From positions 124,808 to 188,807 of the forward strand of contig NZ_JARUQS010000002.1 of the NCBI RefSeq assembly GCF_029767755.1: 64,000 nucleotides of DNA, read 5' to 3'. The notes beneath the pieces are model-generated. The model made no database searches. It was not told the DNA's origin and saw nothing but the letters and a program-made list of their open reading frames with translations. Below are positions 1 to 11,309 of this stretch, piece after piece. The DNA is from Thiomicrorhabdus sp. zzn3 (GTDB lineage Bacteria; Pseudomonadota; Gammaproteobacteria; Thiomicrospirales; Thiomicrospiraceae). How positions within the stretch are numbered: the first letter of the stretch is position 1; the number at the start of each line of letters is the position of its first letter. Position numbers and translations under genes: made by a program.

Positions 1-149
1 ACGACGAGTTTGACTATATCGTCATCAATAACCATTTTGATACCGCACTGAAACAGTTGCACAGCATTTTCAGCGCAGGCCGTCTGACCAAGGCCAAACA
101 GATCGCTCAGCATAAAAACCTGATTGATGGCCTGATTATGAACCACTAA
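1..149 (+). CDS. gmk: Guanylate kinase, C-terminal fragment (5' end outside window)
   Basis: The first 149 bases hold an open frame (codons from base 3) that ends in TAA at 147-149. The encoded tail, with DYIVINNHFDTAL followed by a basic helix (GRLTKAKQ), matches the C-terminal lid/core end of guanylate kinase, which phosphorylates GMP to GDP. The start and the P-loop lie upstream of the window. In many gammaproteobacteria gmk is followed directly by rpoZ and spoT; here four LPS genes come between. The identification rests on about 48 residues but the pattern is characteristic and the rpoZ-spoT context supports it. Confidence 0.8.
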   Translation, partial: DEFDYIVINNHFDTALKQLHSIFSAGRLTKAKQIAQHKNLIDGLIMNH

Positions 150-174
150 TTTTTAGAAACGCGTTTTATTTTGA

Positions 175-2461
<2,287 letters not shown>

Positions 2462-2752
2462 TTTGGCCAGTCAATTCGGATGACAGCCGGGTTGAATTCA
2501 CTCCCTTTCAAAAAAGTTCGTTCTGACGTTTAGCGCAGGGAGTGGGAAAATGTTGCGTTGTTTGAGCAAAGCGAGTTCGCAACCTTCCGCTCACAAGCCT
2601 AGCGTCATAGAACTTTTTAGCAGGGTGGCCTTTTTTGGTTACTTTTTTGGCCACGCAAAAAAGTAACAAGAACACAGCTGGAAACACCCAGGTTCTTATC
2701 ACTGCGAATCGCATTAATGCTGCTTAACCTCTTTTAAGAGTAAACACCAATC
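2462..2752. repeat. Intergenic repeat-like element between kdnB and kdsB
   Basis: A 291-base gap that holds no convincing gene. A perfect 11-bp inverted repeat, GTTACTTTTTT / AAAAAAGTAAC, spans 2638-2667 with an 8-base loop (GGCCACGC). The reverse strand is open from 2508 to 2714 and translates to a basic peptide with KKVTKKGHPAKK. I have seen such spurious peptides next to the same GTTACTTTTTT hairpin in many proteobacterial genomes, so I read the whole as a dispersed non-coding repeat. The hairpin may also end transcription of kdnAB. That it is repeated elsewhere in this genome is not shown here. Confidence 0.5.
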
Positions 2753-3514
2753 ATGAATACTTATGTCTTTATCCCCGCCCGTTACGGCTCTTCCCGTTTA
2801 CCAGGAAAACCTCTGAAACTGATCAACGGCAAGCCGATGATTCAGCACGTCTATGAGCGCATTGCCAAGGCCAAAGGATTGGCGGGCGTGTACGTGGCAA
2901 CCGATGACGAGCGTATTCGCGAAGTCGTCGAAGGCTTTGGCGGCAAGGTGGTGATGACCCCGGCGGAAGCGGCGTCCGGCACCGACCGTATTGCCGCCGC
3001 GGCGAATGCCGTCGGTCTCAAAGACGATGACCTGATCGTCAATGTACAGGGCGACCAGCCGCTGGTCCATCACGAATCGATTGAAGATGTGATCGCGCCT
3101 TTTTTTGCCGACGATTACGACGGTTCTTTTGAAATGAGCACCCTGTCGTTCAAAATCGTCAACGAGGCGGAAATCACCAACCCGAAAGACGTCAAACTGG
3201 TGACCGACGTCAACGGTTTTGCGCTTTACTTCTCGCGCGCCACCATTCCACACGGCCGCGACTACTGGGATCACGACAGTTTCAAACACTTGGGCGTGTA
3301 TGCCTACACCAAACGCTTTGTGGACAGCTTTAATGCGCTGCCGATGGGCCGCCTGGAAGACATTGAAAAGCTCGAGCAGCTGCGCGCGCTGGAGTACGGC
3401 CACAAAATCAAGGTAGTGGAAAGCCAGTGGGATTCGCCGGAAGTGGATCTGCCGGGTGATATTGCGGTCATGGAAGCCCTGCTCACGGCTGAAAGTCTGG
3501 CCCAGCCTAACTGA
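2753..3514 (+). CDS. kdsB: CMP-Kdo / CMP-Kdo8N synthetase (cytidylyltransferase)
   Basis: A 253-residue nucleotidyltransferase of the KdsB family: [12 protein letters not shown] at the N-terminus (CTP binding), [17 protein letters not shown], and [10 protein letters not shown]-like FSRATIPH. It activates the eight-carbon acid with CTP before transfer to lipid A. Next to kdnA and kdnB it should prefer Kdo8N, as the Shewanella enzyme of such clusters does; substrate choice cannot be read from the sequence alone. Length matches the family (about 250). The ATG at 2753 has only a weak AAGAG upstream. The stop is followed 2 bases later by a GAGCAGGCCTGCTC palindrome. Confidence 0.9.
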   Translation: MNTYVFIPARYGSSRLPGKPLKLINGKPMIQHVYERIAKAKGLAGVYVATDDERIREVVEGFGGKVVMTPAEAASGTDRIAAAANAVGLKDDDLIVNVQGDQPLVHHESIEDVIAPFFADDYDGSFEMSTLSFKIVNEAEITNPKDVKLVTDVNGFALYFSRATIPHGRDYWDHDSFKHLGVYAYTKRFVDSFNALPMGRLEDIEKLEQLRALEYGHKIKVVESQWDSPEVDLPGDIAVMEALLTAESLAQPN

Positions 3515-3515
3515 G

Positions 3516-3523
3516 CAGGCCTG
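3516..3523. repeat. CAGGCCTG palindrome, intergenic copy
   Basis: Exact octamer in the extended dyad GAGCAGGCCTGCTC, directly after the kdsB stop codon and 29 bases before waaA. It is one of 22 exact copies in the window. Confidence 0.75.
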
Positions 3524-3552
3524 CTCGGTTTTTCGCGGATACGACACGACCC

Positions 3553-4788
3553 ATGCTGATTTATCAACTGCTGATTCGTTTACTGAGCCCCTTGATTGTC
3601 GCAATGATCATCGTGGATGCGATCAAGCGCCAGGGCGGTTGGTCGTTTATTCTGCAACGCCTTGGCTTATATTACCCAGCCTGTCCGCAATGCGACTCGC
3701 CGATTTGGATTCACTGCGCGTCGGTCGGCGAAGTGCGTGCCGCCGAAGCGCTGATCAGAGCGGTGCTTGCGAAGAACAGCCCGGTTTCAATTCTGATCAC
3801 CACCAGCACACCGAGCGGACAACAATTGGCCCAGCAGTTATTTGCGGACAGGGTGACTTACCGCTACCTGCCGTTGGACTGGCCCTATGCAATTCGCCAC
3901 TTTATCCGCCGCCACGGCCCTTCATCCCTGTGGATTATGGAGACAGAACTGTGGCCCAATTTGTATCATATTGCCGACCGAAAAGGCTTAATCCTGACGA
4001 TTGTAAATGGCCGTTTAACCGAAAAAAGTCTTAAAGCGCCTAAGTGGCTAAAAGCGGCTTTCCGTAAAGCACTGGGCCATGTTCAACAAATTCTGGCGCG
4101 TTCGCAACTCGATGCCGACCGCTATCATACATTGGGAGCCCCGTCAGAGAAAATCAAGGTAATCGGCAATCTCAAATTTGCCAATTTAAAGGCGTTAGCG
4201 GATTCGCCCAAGCCGCTGTCACGCCCCTATGTGCTGTTTGCCTCCAGCCGAGATCGCGAAGAACTGCCGGTGACGGAAGCCTGGTTAAGCTTGAACCGTT
4301 CGGAACTGCTGGTGATTGTCCCGCGCCATCCGCAACGACGCGACGAGATTTTAAGTGCGCTTGCCAAGTATCGCGACTGCATTGCCGTGCGCAGTCTCGG
4401 CGAAACGTCTGATGACAAAACCCGAATTTATGTGGACGACCGGTTTGGCGTCCTCATGGCCTATTTTCAGCATGCTGAAGTGGTGATCATGGGCGGCGCC
4501 TTCACCCCAAGAGGCGGCCACAATATTCTGGAACCGGCCGCCTATGGCAAAGCGGTGATTACCGGAGCAGATATGTCGGATTTTTTGGACGAGATGGCGC
4601 TGCTCAAAGCTCACGATGCCATTATACAAATCGAATCGACCGACCAACTGGCTACCGCCCTCACCGAATTGTTGGAAGATCCAGTTAAACGCCAGCAGAT
4701 AGGTGAAAATGCCCGTCGTGTGATCGAAAATCAAACCGGCATCATCGAAACTTATTTAACCCATCTAAAACACTCTCCGTTCATTTGA
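3553..4788 (+). CDS. waaA: Kdo (Kdo8N) transferase WaaA
   Basis: A 411-residue GT-B glycosyltransferase of the WaaA/KdtA family, which adds Kdo-type sugars from the CMP donor to lipid IVA at the inner face of the cytoplasmic membrane. It has one N-terminal hydrophobic anchor (residues 1-22), the catalytic-base segment HCASVGEVRA, the acceptor-side METELWPN, and the donor-site GGHNILEP near residue 320. The gene follows kdsB by 38 bases and closes the Kdo8N cluster, so it probably handles CMP-Kdo8N. One or two sugars added cannot be decided from sequence. No good Shine-Dalgarno sequence precedes the ATG. Confidence 0.9.
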   Translation: MLIYQLLIRLLSPLIVAMIIVDAIKRQGGWSFILQRLGLYYPACPQCDSPIWIHCASVGEVRAAEALIRAVLAKNSPVSILITTSTPSGQQLAQQLFADRVTYRYLPLDWPYAIRHFIRRHGPSSLWIMETELWPNLYHIADRKGLILTIVNGRLTEKSLKAPKWLKAAFRKALGHVQQILARSQLDADRYHTLGAPSEKIKVIGNLKFANLKALADSPKPLSRPYVLFASSRDREELPVTEAWLSLNRSELLVIVPRHPQRRDEILSALAKYRDCIAVRSLGETSDDKTRIYVDDRFGVLMAYFQHAEVVIMGGAFTPRGGHNILEPAAYGKAVITGADMSDFLDEMALLKAHDAIIQIESTDQLATALTELLEDPVKRQQIGENARRVIENQTGIIETYLTHLKHSPFI

Positions 4789-4795
4789 AAGCAAA

Positions 4796-4803
4796 CAGGC
4801 CTG
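4796..4803. repeat. CAGGCCTG palindrome, intergenic copy
   Basis: Exact octamer seven bases after the waaA stop codon, with flanks AAA / ATC. It lies in the 128-base gap before rpoZ. Confidence 0.75.
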
Positions 4804-4916
4804 ATCCTTTTGGTCTTCCGTCACTGCAAATCAAATTAGCTTTCAAAATCCACTTAAAATCCCTGTAATTTAAGGTAAAATAATCCTTTACTGTAAAAAT
4901 TATATGGATTGATATT

Positions 4917-5141
4917 ATGGCTCGCGTAACCGTTGAAGATTGCTTAACTCAGGTTGAAAACCGTTTTGAATTGGTCATTGTGGGTGCCAAGCGCGCTCGT
5001 CAATTGTCAAACGGGGCAGAACCGACTTTGGAATGGGACAATGATAAACCAACCGTCATGGCTCTGCGTGAATTAGCAGAAAATACCGTTAACCGTGATG
5101 TTGTTATGTCAGATCCTGATACACCTCCTTACTTCAGCTAA
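4917..5141 (+). CDS. rpoZ: RNA polymerase omega subunit
   Basis: A 74-residue protein starting [10 protein letters not shown] and continuing [14 protein letters not shown], the conserved core of the omega subunit that wraps the beta' C-terminus and helps RNA polymerase assembly. In gammaproteobacteria omega also forms part of a ppGpp site. It is slightly shorter than the E. coli protein (about 90). It is followed after 17 bases by spoT, the normal arrangement. An AT-rich 100-base stretch upstream probably holds its promoter. Confidence 0.95.
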   Translation: MARVTVEDCLTQVENRFELVIVGAKRARQLSNGAEPTLEWDNDKPTVMALRELAENTVNRDVVMSDPDTPPYFS

Positions 5142-5158
5142 TCCCATTTTAGCGCTCT

Positions 5159-7300
5159 ATGCCGACACCCAACTCTCTGGATCGTCTAGTTGAAAAAGCG
5201 TCGCTTTATCTAAGCGACGAGAGCGTGGACAAAATCAAAGACGCCTTTGAATTTGGCGCACTGGCCCATCAGGGACAGACCCGCAAAGCGGGCGGTGATT
5301 ACATTTGGCACCCGGTTGCGGTTGCTGAAATCCTAGCGGAAATGCAGCTTGATCAGGAAAGCCTGATCGCTGCCATTCTCCACGATGTCGTTGAAGACAC
5401 CCCCTATACCAAGCAAGACATTATTGAGCGTTTTGGTGAAAACGTCGCCGAAATTGTCGACGGCGTCACCAAGCTGGGTAAGCTCCAGTTTGAAAATCCT
5501 CAAGAAGCCCAAGCAGAAAACTTCCGCAAAATGATTCTGGCCATGGCACGCGATATTCGCGTCATCCTCATTAAACTGGCCGATCGTCTGCACAACATGC
5601 GCACCCTAGGCGTAATGCGTCCGGAGAAACAGCGCCGCATTGCCCGCGAGACTCTGGACATTTTTGCACCGATCGCCGCCCGTTTGGGTATTAACGCCAT
5701 CCGGATCGAGCTCGAGGATCTTGGCTTCAAAGCAATGCACCCTCTGAGATTTGCAGTACTGGAAAGCGCCGTCAAAAAAGCGCGCGGCAACCGTAACGAA
5801 GTCATCGAGCATATCACCGAAACGCTGCAAAACCGCTTGGAACAGGAAGGCATTCCGGCACGCGTCCTGGGGCGTGAAAAACACTTGTACAGTCTGTACA
5901 AAAAGATGAAAAATAAGCGTCAAAGCTTTAGCGATATTCTGGATATTTTTGCCTTCCGCATCATCGTACAGACCGCGGATGAATGCTACCGGACGCTCGG
6001 AGCCGTGCATTCGCTCTACAAACCCCTGCCCAACCGCTTCAAAGATTACATTGCCATTCCAAAGTCCAATGGTTATCAATCTTTGCACACCACCCTGTTT
6101 GGACCCTACGGCGTGCATTTGGAAGTACAAATTCGTACCGAAACCATGCATGAAGTGTCGGAGCACGGTATTGCCGCCCATTGGCAGTATAAGGATGGGG
6201 AAGAAAATCCGGAACACGCACTCAGTGCCGTTGAGGTGCGTGCACAAGAGTGGGTAAAAAATCTTCTGGAAATTCAACAAAGTGCCGGTAACTCGCTCGA
6301 CTTCCTGGAAAACGTCAAAATTGACCTGTTCCCCGACGTGATCTATGTATTTACCCCCAAAGGCGATATTATCACTCTGCCTAAAGGGGCGACACCGGTC
6401 GATTTTGCCTATGCAGTACACACCAATATCGGCCACTCAACAGTGGCTTGCCGCATCGATAAACAACTGGTTCCGCTGAGAACGCCCTTGGAAAGCGGGA
6501 AAACCATTCACATCATCAAAGGGAAAGACGCCCAGCCTAACCCGGCATGGCTTAACTTTGTCACTACGGCCAAAGCGCGTTCACAGATCCGCCACTTCCT
6601 GAAAAATCAAACTTCCGGGGCCTCGATCAGCTTAGGACAAAAACTACTGAGCAAAGCGCTGCGTAACCACAATATGGCGTATGAAGGTCTGACCGAACTG
6701 ATTCGCCGGGAAATCGCCAGTGCACTGAAACTGGAGAACTGGGAAGATCTGCTCAGTGAAATCGGCCTAGGCAACCGTATGGCCGGCCTGGTTGCCAAGC
6801 AGATTCATGATCTATTACTGGGAACCGAAGACCATCTCCCAGCGAAAAACGTCAACCCGGATGCCCCTTTGGCGATCTCCGGTACAGAAGGGATGGTGAT
6901 TCATTTTGCCAACTGCTGTCACCCGATTCCTGGCGACGAAATCGTTGGCTTTATGAGTACCGAGAAAGGCTTAGTCATTCACCGTTCGGACTGTCACAAC
7001 GTTAAAAAAGTGAAATCGCAAACCGAAAAACTGCTGGATGTGAACTGGGAAAAAGAGCAGAACGCCACTTATCTGGCGGAAATTCAGCTTGAAGTGCAAA
7101 ATCAACGCGGTGCCTTAGCCACTATTGCGAATGAAATTGCCAAAAATAAAACCGATATCGAACGCGTACGCTCGGAAGACAAGGATGAGACCTACAGCCA
7201 AATGAACTTTGTGATTGCGGTACGCGACCGCGTCCATCTGGCTCAAGTCATGCGCTTTCTAAAGCGGATTCCGATCGTCGAAAAAATTCAACGCATCTAG
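5159..7300 (+). CDS. spoT: Bifunctional (p)ppGpp synthetase/hydrolase SpoT
   Basis: A 713-residue RelA/SpoT homologue with all expected domains in order. These are an HD hydrolase with HPVAVAEIL, HDVVEDT and ADRLHNMRT (residues 20-200), a synthetase with RFKDYIAIPKSNGYQSLHT (about 300), a TGS domain with DVIYVFTPKGDI (about 390), a cysteine-rich CCHPIPGD segment (about 580) and a C-terminal ACT domain. The intact HD motif shows it can hydrolyse ppGpp, so SpoT rather than RelA. It sits between rpoZ and ridA, a common order. Length is normal for SpoT. Confidence 0.96.
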   Translation: MPTPNSLDRLVEKASLYLSDESVDKIKDAFEFGALAHQGQTRKAGGDYIWHPVAVAEILAEMQLDQESLIAAILHDVVEDTPYTKQDIIERFGENVAEIVDGVTKLGKLQFENPQEAQAENFRKMILAMARDIRVILIKLADRLHNMRTLGVMRPEKQRRIARETLDIFAPIAARLGINAIRIELEDLGFKAMHPLRFAVLESAVKKARGNRNEVIEHITETLQNRLEQEGIPARVLGREKHLYSLYKKMKNKRQSFSDILDIFAFRIIVQTADECYRTLGAVHSLYKPLPNRFKDYIAIPKSNGYQSLHTTLFGPYGVHLEVQIRTETMHEVSEHGIAAHWQYKDGEENPEHALSAVEVRAQEWVKNLLEIQQSAGNSLDFLENVKIDLFPDVIYVFTPKGDIITLPKGATPVDFAYAVHTNIGHSTVACRIDKQLVPLRTPLESGKTIHIIKGKDAQPNPAWLNFVTTAKARSQIRHFLKNQTSGASISLGQKLLSKALRNHNMAYEGLTELIRREIASALKLENWEDLLSEIGLGNRMAGLVAKQIHDLLLGTEDHLPAKNVNPDAPLAISGTEGMVIHFANCCHPIPGDEIVGFMSTEKGLVIHRSDCHNVKKVKSQTEKLLDVNWEKEQNATYLAEIQLEVQNQRGALATIANEIAKNKTDIERVRSEDKDETYSQMNFVIAVRDRVHLAQVMRFLKRIPIVEKIQRI

Positions 7301-7329
7301 TTTATGCAATGTAATGGGCCAGGTTTGAC

Positions 7330-7337
7330 CAGGCCTG
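7330..7337. repeat. CAGGCCTG palindrome, intergenic copy
   Basis: Exact octamer in TGACCAGGCCTGTTCA, between spoT and ridA, 29 bases after the spoT stop. Confidence 0.75.
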
Positions 7338-7388
7338 TTCAATTTGACAACCCTATTTTTGACATCACGATTTAGAAAAGGAAAAACC

Positions 7389-7775
7389 ATGCGCGAAGTG
7401 ATTGCAACCGAAAAGGCACCTCAGGCCATCGGAACCTACTCCCAAGCGGTACGTTTCGGTAATACTGTCTACCTTTCTGGACAGATCGGCCTTATTCCGG
7501 AAACCATGGAATTGGCTGAAGGAGACATTGATGTGCGTATCCACCAGGTTTTTAAAAACTTATCGGCCGTCTGTGAGGCCGCGGGAGGTTCCCTTCAGGA
7601 TATCGTTAAACTGAATATCTTCCTGACCGATATGAGCCATTTCGCAACGGTTAATGACATTATGGCGCAGTATTTCCAGCAACCTTACCCAGCGCGTGCT
7701 GCGGTTGCTGTCAAAGAACTGCCTAAAGGCACGGATGTGGAAATGGATGGCGTCATGGCGTTATCGAGCTACTAA
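7389..7775 (+). CDS. ridA: RidA-family reactive enamine/imine deaminase
   Basis: A 128-residue RidA (YjgF/YER057c) protein. It has [17 protein letters not shown] and the arginine of YPARAAV that binds the substrate carboxylate, followed by [11 protein letters not shown]. The family removes 2-aminoacrylate and related enamines formed by PLP enzymes. I chose the ATG at 7389 because it has AAAGGAA upstream and gives the family N-terminus [12 protein letters not shown]; the frame is open to 7344. It follows spoT closely and may share its transcript. Confidence 0.93.
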   Translation: MREVIATEKAPQAIGTYSQAVRFGNTVYLSGQIGLIPETMELAEGDIDVRIHQVFKNLSAVCEAAGGSLQDIVKLNIFLTDMSHFATVNDIMAQYFQQPYPARAAVAVKELPKGTDVEMDGVMALSSY

Positions 7776-7806
7776 GCTTGACCATAAAGTTTTGCACTGA
7801 GCTAAC

Positions 7807-7829
7807 TGGGAGCCTTGCGCTCCCATTTT
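7807..7829 (+). terminator. Hairpin between ridA and the convergent chemoreceptor gene
   Basis: A 7-bp stem TGGGAGC / GCTCCCA with a 5-base loop, followed by TTTTG. It lies in the 58-base gap between convergent genes and fits a rho-independent terminator of ridA, with a short U tract. Confidence 0.55.
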
Positions 7830-7833
7830 GATG

Positions 7834-8994
7834 TTAAGCGCTCTGCAGCAACTCTTCGTCCGTACAAAGTAAACGGTTATCCCTTTCACCTGCCGCGGCG
7901 ATGGCCTCCAAAGCCTCCGAAACCAGATGACTCGCCTGCTCCATTTTCTCTAAATAGTCATACGCGACATCCATATCGCCGAGCTCATAAGCCTCCAAAG
8001 CCTTCTGACCTAGGGTATGCACCTCAATGTGAGGTCGCTCTAAATCCGGATACCCCGGCAATTGCGAGTAACAATTCACGCCTTCACCTCGGTAATACCA
8101 CTCGCCTAGTCGACAATTATTATGATCGACAAGCTCATCAGACTTCAGATTCGACAGACCCATAAACACTTTGTAAATTTCCATTTTAAAGACATTATGG
8201 TCTACCTTAGCCGCACTCACGAAACTACGTAATGCCCCTGCCGAAATGATTCCTTCCATACTTCGGTTAGACGCAATGAGCTCAGAAATGCTTTGATTCG
8301 CGCTCTCTCCTTTAGAACTCAATTGCGTCGTTTGCGAGGAAAGATCCATAATCTGATTCTGAGATTTTTTCACCTCATTCTGAATCAGCCCCACCAAACC
8401 GGCAATTTCCGACGTTGCTTTGGCCGTTTTCGAACTCAGTACACGCACCTCATCGGCTACCACAGCAAAACCACGTCCTGCTTCTCCGGCACGCGCGGCT
8501 TCAATCGCGGCGTTTAACGCCAGCAGATTGGTCTGTTCAGAGATGTCTTCGATCAATGAGACAATACCGCCAATTTCTTGCGCACGCTCCTCAAGCGAAG
8601 TGACCGACTTAGAGGTATCCATCGCCACCTCATTGAGTTGCATGATGCCGGAGGTGATTTTAGACAGGTCATTTTGCGCTGACTGCGAAATTTTAAGCGA
8701 GCCGACTACATCCTGGCGACCATGCGCCAAACTGTCACCCAAGGTGTTCATACTCCCCTGAAACACCTTGACACCATCCGCATATGCCCCTAAGGACTCA
8801 AATAGACGTTGCAATGAAGGTGGTATGCCCTCTGTCGTGGACTCCATATTCATCTGCAAATGATTATCCAACTCACTTCGTAGCTGTTCAATTTGTAGTT
8901 GATACTCCTGCTTTTCTTCCAGCAGAGATTCAACTTGTTGAGTCAAACGCTCAACCTCTGTTTGCAATTTTTTTGTTTTGTTCCAGTTAAACAT
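7834..8994 (-). CDS. Soluble methyl-accepting chemotaxis protein with C-terminal CZB zinc domain
   Basis: A 386-residue chemoreceptor without membrane segments. An N-terminal coiled coil (residues 8-45, heptads rich in L, E and Q) leads into a short signalling domain with the hairpin tip [19 protein letters not shown] (about 165). The last 130 residues carry the chemoreceptor zinc-binding pattern: a histidine in [17 protein letters not shown], and paired histidines in ERPHIEVH. Known CZB receptors and diguanylate cyclases sense zinc, hypochlorite or redox state through this Zn-Cys site. Cytosolic location is inferred from the lack of hydrophobic stretches. The gene is monocistronic. Its ligand in this organism is unknown. 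Confidence 0.88.
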   Translation of the reverse strand: MFNWNKTKKLQTEVERLTQQVESLLEEKQEYQLQIEQLRSELDNHLQMNMESTTEGIPPSLQRLFESLGAYADGVKVFQGSMNTLGDSLAHGRQDVVGSLKISQSAQNDLSKITSGIMQLNEVAMDTSKSVTSLEERAQEIGGIVSLIEDISEQTNLLALNAAIEAARAGEAGRGFAVVADEVRVLSSKTAKATSEIAGLVGLIQNEVKKSQNQIMDLSSQTTQLSSKGESANQSISELIASNRSMEGIISAGALRSFVSAAKVDHNVFKMEIYKVFMGLSNLKSDELVDHNNCRLGEWYYRGEGVNCYSQLPGYPDLERPHIEVHTLGQKALEAYELGDMDVAYDYLEKMEQASHLVSEALEAIAAAGERDNRLLCTDEELLQSA

Positions 8995-9359
8995 TTAAAT
9001 AAAACCTTTTCATGACACCTGAATCTTTAAAGCATCATGCATGCCACAATTCAACATAAAATAATCATAATCACGTAGATAAAACCAAGCGCTTATTAAA
9101 GCAAATTTTGCCGTAAAAGAAAGGGTTCGCTTCGGATATCATGATTTTTTACAAAAAACTATTTGATAATTGTTTTTATTTGCATTAATATTAAAAATAT
9201 ACTTTTAAGCCCTCTTCAGAGGGCTTGTTCGTATTCTTCCTCCTTGAAGTCTTGATACAACACACTCAGTTCCCCTGAGTTTTCTATTTTTAGGCGGCTT
9301 TATACCGCCTTTTTAACCGCCATTACCAAGATATGTGACATCTCAAAGGACGCTTAATT
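8995..9359. other. 365-base intergenic region with three tandem hairpins
   Basis: The left part (8995-9200) is AT-rich and should hold the chemoreceptor promoter on the minus strand. From 9207 three hairpins follow on the plus strand: AAGCCCTC/GAGGGCTT (9207-9226), ACTCAG/CTGAGT (9264-9280) and AGGCGG/CCGCCT with a T run (9292-9314). No protein frame of note covers them. The series could be a small RNA with its terminator, or a leader of the following small gene. Confidence 0.5.
9292..9314 (+). terminator. Rho-independent terminator candidate
   Basis: A 6-bp stem AGGCGG / CCGCCT with a 7-base loop runs directly into TTTTT. No gene upstream on this strand explains it, which points to a short untranslated transcript or to a leader/attenuator ahead of the gene at 9360. 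Confidence 0.55.
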
Positions 9360-9620
9360 ATGCAAAACATGCCATTTCAGCCTCCCTTTACCCACTGTTC
9401 CTCGTTCGGACAAACGCATTTTTTACTGATTCAAGAAAATCACTACCTGAGAAAGGAATTAATTAATGCTCAAAAAGAAATTCAGCGCTTGATAAAGCAA
9501 TATCAAGCCCTTGAAGAAGATTTCCTTCACGCGATACAGTGTGAAAATGGACAGGCCTGCCCAAACAGCGCGTTAAAAACCGTACACTTTGCCAGTCAAA
9601 ATTCAAAAAACCAGGATTAA
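9360..9620 (+). CDS. Small coiled-coil protein of unknown function
   Basis: An 86-residue frame with AAAGGA nine bases before its ATG. I do not recognise the family. Residues 25-60 are rich in L, E, K and Q with heptad-like spacing (ENHYLRKELINAQKEIQRLI), so a short coiled coil is likely. There is no signal peptide or membrane segment. Two cysteines (CENGQAC) are five residues apart, and their codons include an exact CAGGCCTG octamer. It stands alone between the hairpin region and the convergent diguanylate cyclase gene. The ribosome-binding site favours a real gene; function is unknown. Confidence 0.55.
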   Translation: MQNMPFQPPFTHCSSFGQTHFLLIQENHYLRKELINAQKEIQRLIKQYQALEEDFLHAIQCENGQACPNSALKTVHFASQNSKNQD

Positions 9621-9696
9621 ATACACTCTAGGTACATGCCAAAAAGACTCGGACCAAAACATGAAGAAGGAGGCTGTTTGGCAGCGAGATAAACCG

Positions 9697-11085
9697 TTAG
9701 CGCCTCTGCATTTTATGCCGATACATCGCGGCGTCCGCTTGTTTAAGCAGAAATTCGACACTATGCGGTTGCAGGTCGATTAACACCGCACCAATACTCG
9801 GCGGCGTAATGATTCGATGTCCGAGAATAAGGTAAGGTTCTGACAACGACTCATAAAAACGCTCTTTGGTCTCCTCCAATGTTCGGCTGGCCTCTTCCGG
9901 ATTCTGTCCGATCTTATTCAACAAAACAACAAACTCATCGCCGCCCATCCGCGCCGCCAAGTCTTCTTTACGCACCGACGCTTGAAGACGATCACCGAAA
10001 GCAACCAGTAAGGCATCACCCACATCGTGGCCGTAGTGATCATTCACCATTTTAAAACCATCCAAATCCATATAAAGCAACCCCGAATAGTCGCCATGCT
10101 TTTGAGCCTCTTCAATCACGTCACCTAAGAACTTCAGAAGCTTGCGACGATTTGCCAACCCCGTCAGTTCATCATGAAGAGACAGATGATTGAGCTTATT
10201 AAACAGATACCCCCGTTTACGTTCATAATGAACACCAAACCATAATAAGCTCACCCATAATAAAAAGAACAGCGCCAAAGAGAGCGTGGCTATTTTTGCC
10301 ACCTTGGCCACAAAAGCGCTCTTTACCTCAGGATTTTCAACGACAACCGCTTCCCACAAAGTATGTGCAACACGTTCGCGTGCACCGATACGCTGAAGCT
10401 CTTGAGGTTGCAGAAAGAACTCTCTCGACAACTTGTCACGACTGCCTTGTGCGGTCGCTTCAATGAGTCCCGGTTTGTCGACACGAAGCAGGTAAGTGGT
10501 GTGATTGGATAGCTGATTTTCTTTGAGCGCCTCCACCAAAGAATCGGTTTTAAAGCTCATGAAGAACACCAGTTTTTGCTGATTCCAAAAAACCGGAAAC
10601 ATCATATCGAAATGATAGGCATCCGGCTTGGCATGGATTTGAGGCTGATAGTCAAAATAAGGTGTGTTGCGTCCAATCATCCCAGCGGTTTTTTCGATAT
10701 CTTCCCGGCACGCTTCGCTAACAAACAGGTCCAAATCCCCCCACAGGGGTTCACCTAATTCATTTGCAATCGTAAACGCATACATTTCTGGAAAATAGAG
10801 TTTAAAGCGCGCTTTCAGCGCATCCTGCATTTTATCGACGGTTTTATAGTGTTCCAGATCCTTAAGCCAAAATTCGTCGAGGGAAACCGCTATCATGCGT
10901 TTACGCAGGGAAGAGATAACGCTATTAATGCTGTTAGCCGAGAGGTGAGCCTGCTTTGTCATCAACTCTTGTTGATACCGGCTAAACTGCCGGAGCTCGG
11001 AATCCACACGCCACCACATAAGCGACGTTACCAATACAAATAACGACGCCATCATCATCAAAAAAATTGCTTTTGAACGGCGCAT
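9697..11085 (-). CDS. Membrane-anchored diguanylate cyclase (GGDEF)
   Basis: A 462-residue protein with a transmembrane helix at residues 7-24, a periplasmic sensor region of about 230 residues, a second helix (about 255-280, LALFFLLWVSLLW) and a C-terminal GGDEF domain. The active site RMGGDEFVVLL is intact. An RKED sits five residues before it, the product-inhibition I-site, so it should make cyclic di-GMP under feedback control. No EAL domain is present. I chose the ATG at 11085: it follows GAGGGGGGA at good spacing, whereas the frame's earlier start is a GTG eight codons upstream. The ligand of the sensor part is unknown. Confidence 0.88.
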   Translation of the reverse strand: MRRSKAIFLMMMASLFVLVTSLMWWRVDSELRQFSRYQQELMTKQAHLSANSINSVISSLRKRMIAVSLDEFWLKDLEHYKTVDKMQDALKARFKLYFPEMYAFTIANELGEPLWGDLDLFVSEACREDIEKTAGMIGRNTPYFDYQPQIHAKPDAYHFDMMFPVFWNQQKLVFFMSFKTDSLVEALKENQLSNHTTYLLRVDKPGLIEATAQGSRDKLSREFFLQPQELQRIGARERVAHTLWEAVVVENPEVKSAFVAKVAKIATLSLALFFLLWVSLLWFGVHYERKRGYLFNKLNHLSLHDELTGLANRRKLLKFLGDVIEEAQKHGDYSGLLYMDLDGFKMVNDHYGHDVGDALLVAFGDRLQASVRKEDLAARMGGDEFVVLLNKIGQNPEEASRTLEETKERFYESLSEPYLILGHRIITPPSIGAVLIDLQPHSVEFLLKQADAAMYRHKMQRR

Positions 11086-11309
11086 GCTTGATCCCCCCTC
11101 TTCTGCCACCCGGCATCATATGACCTTGAAAGCGAACTTCACTTCAACGTCATCCGCAGGAAATGAGGAATAGGCTATTGAAATGCTTAAAAACACCTTC
11201 CCTAGCCATTTCTTACTATTTTACCTGGTTACCTATACAATCGGTTAACCATTAACCATCCCTAATATCTGTTAAAATTTTCGCAAAGCACTTATCTTGT
11301 TCACAACCC

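Noticed and set aside
2508-2714. Small basic protein on the minus strand between kdnB and kdsB
   Set aside because: It covers the GTTACTTTTTT hairpin and looks like the spurious peptides of dispersed repeats.
2798-3604. Reverse-strand open frame of 268 codons over kdsB
   Set aside because: Antisense to kdsB, with histidine/valine/phenylalanine-rich composition typical of shadow frames.
5606-6436. Long reverse-strand open frame (276 codons) inside spoT
   Set aside because: It lies entirely antisense to a clear spoT, has no recognisable domain and no ribosome-binding site; it is a by-product of codon use.
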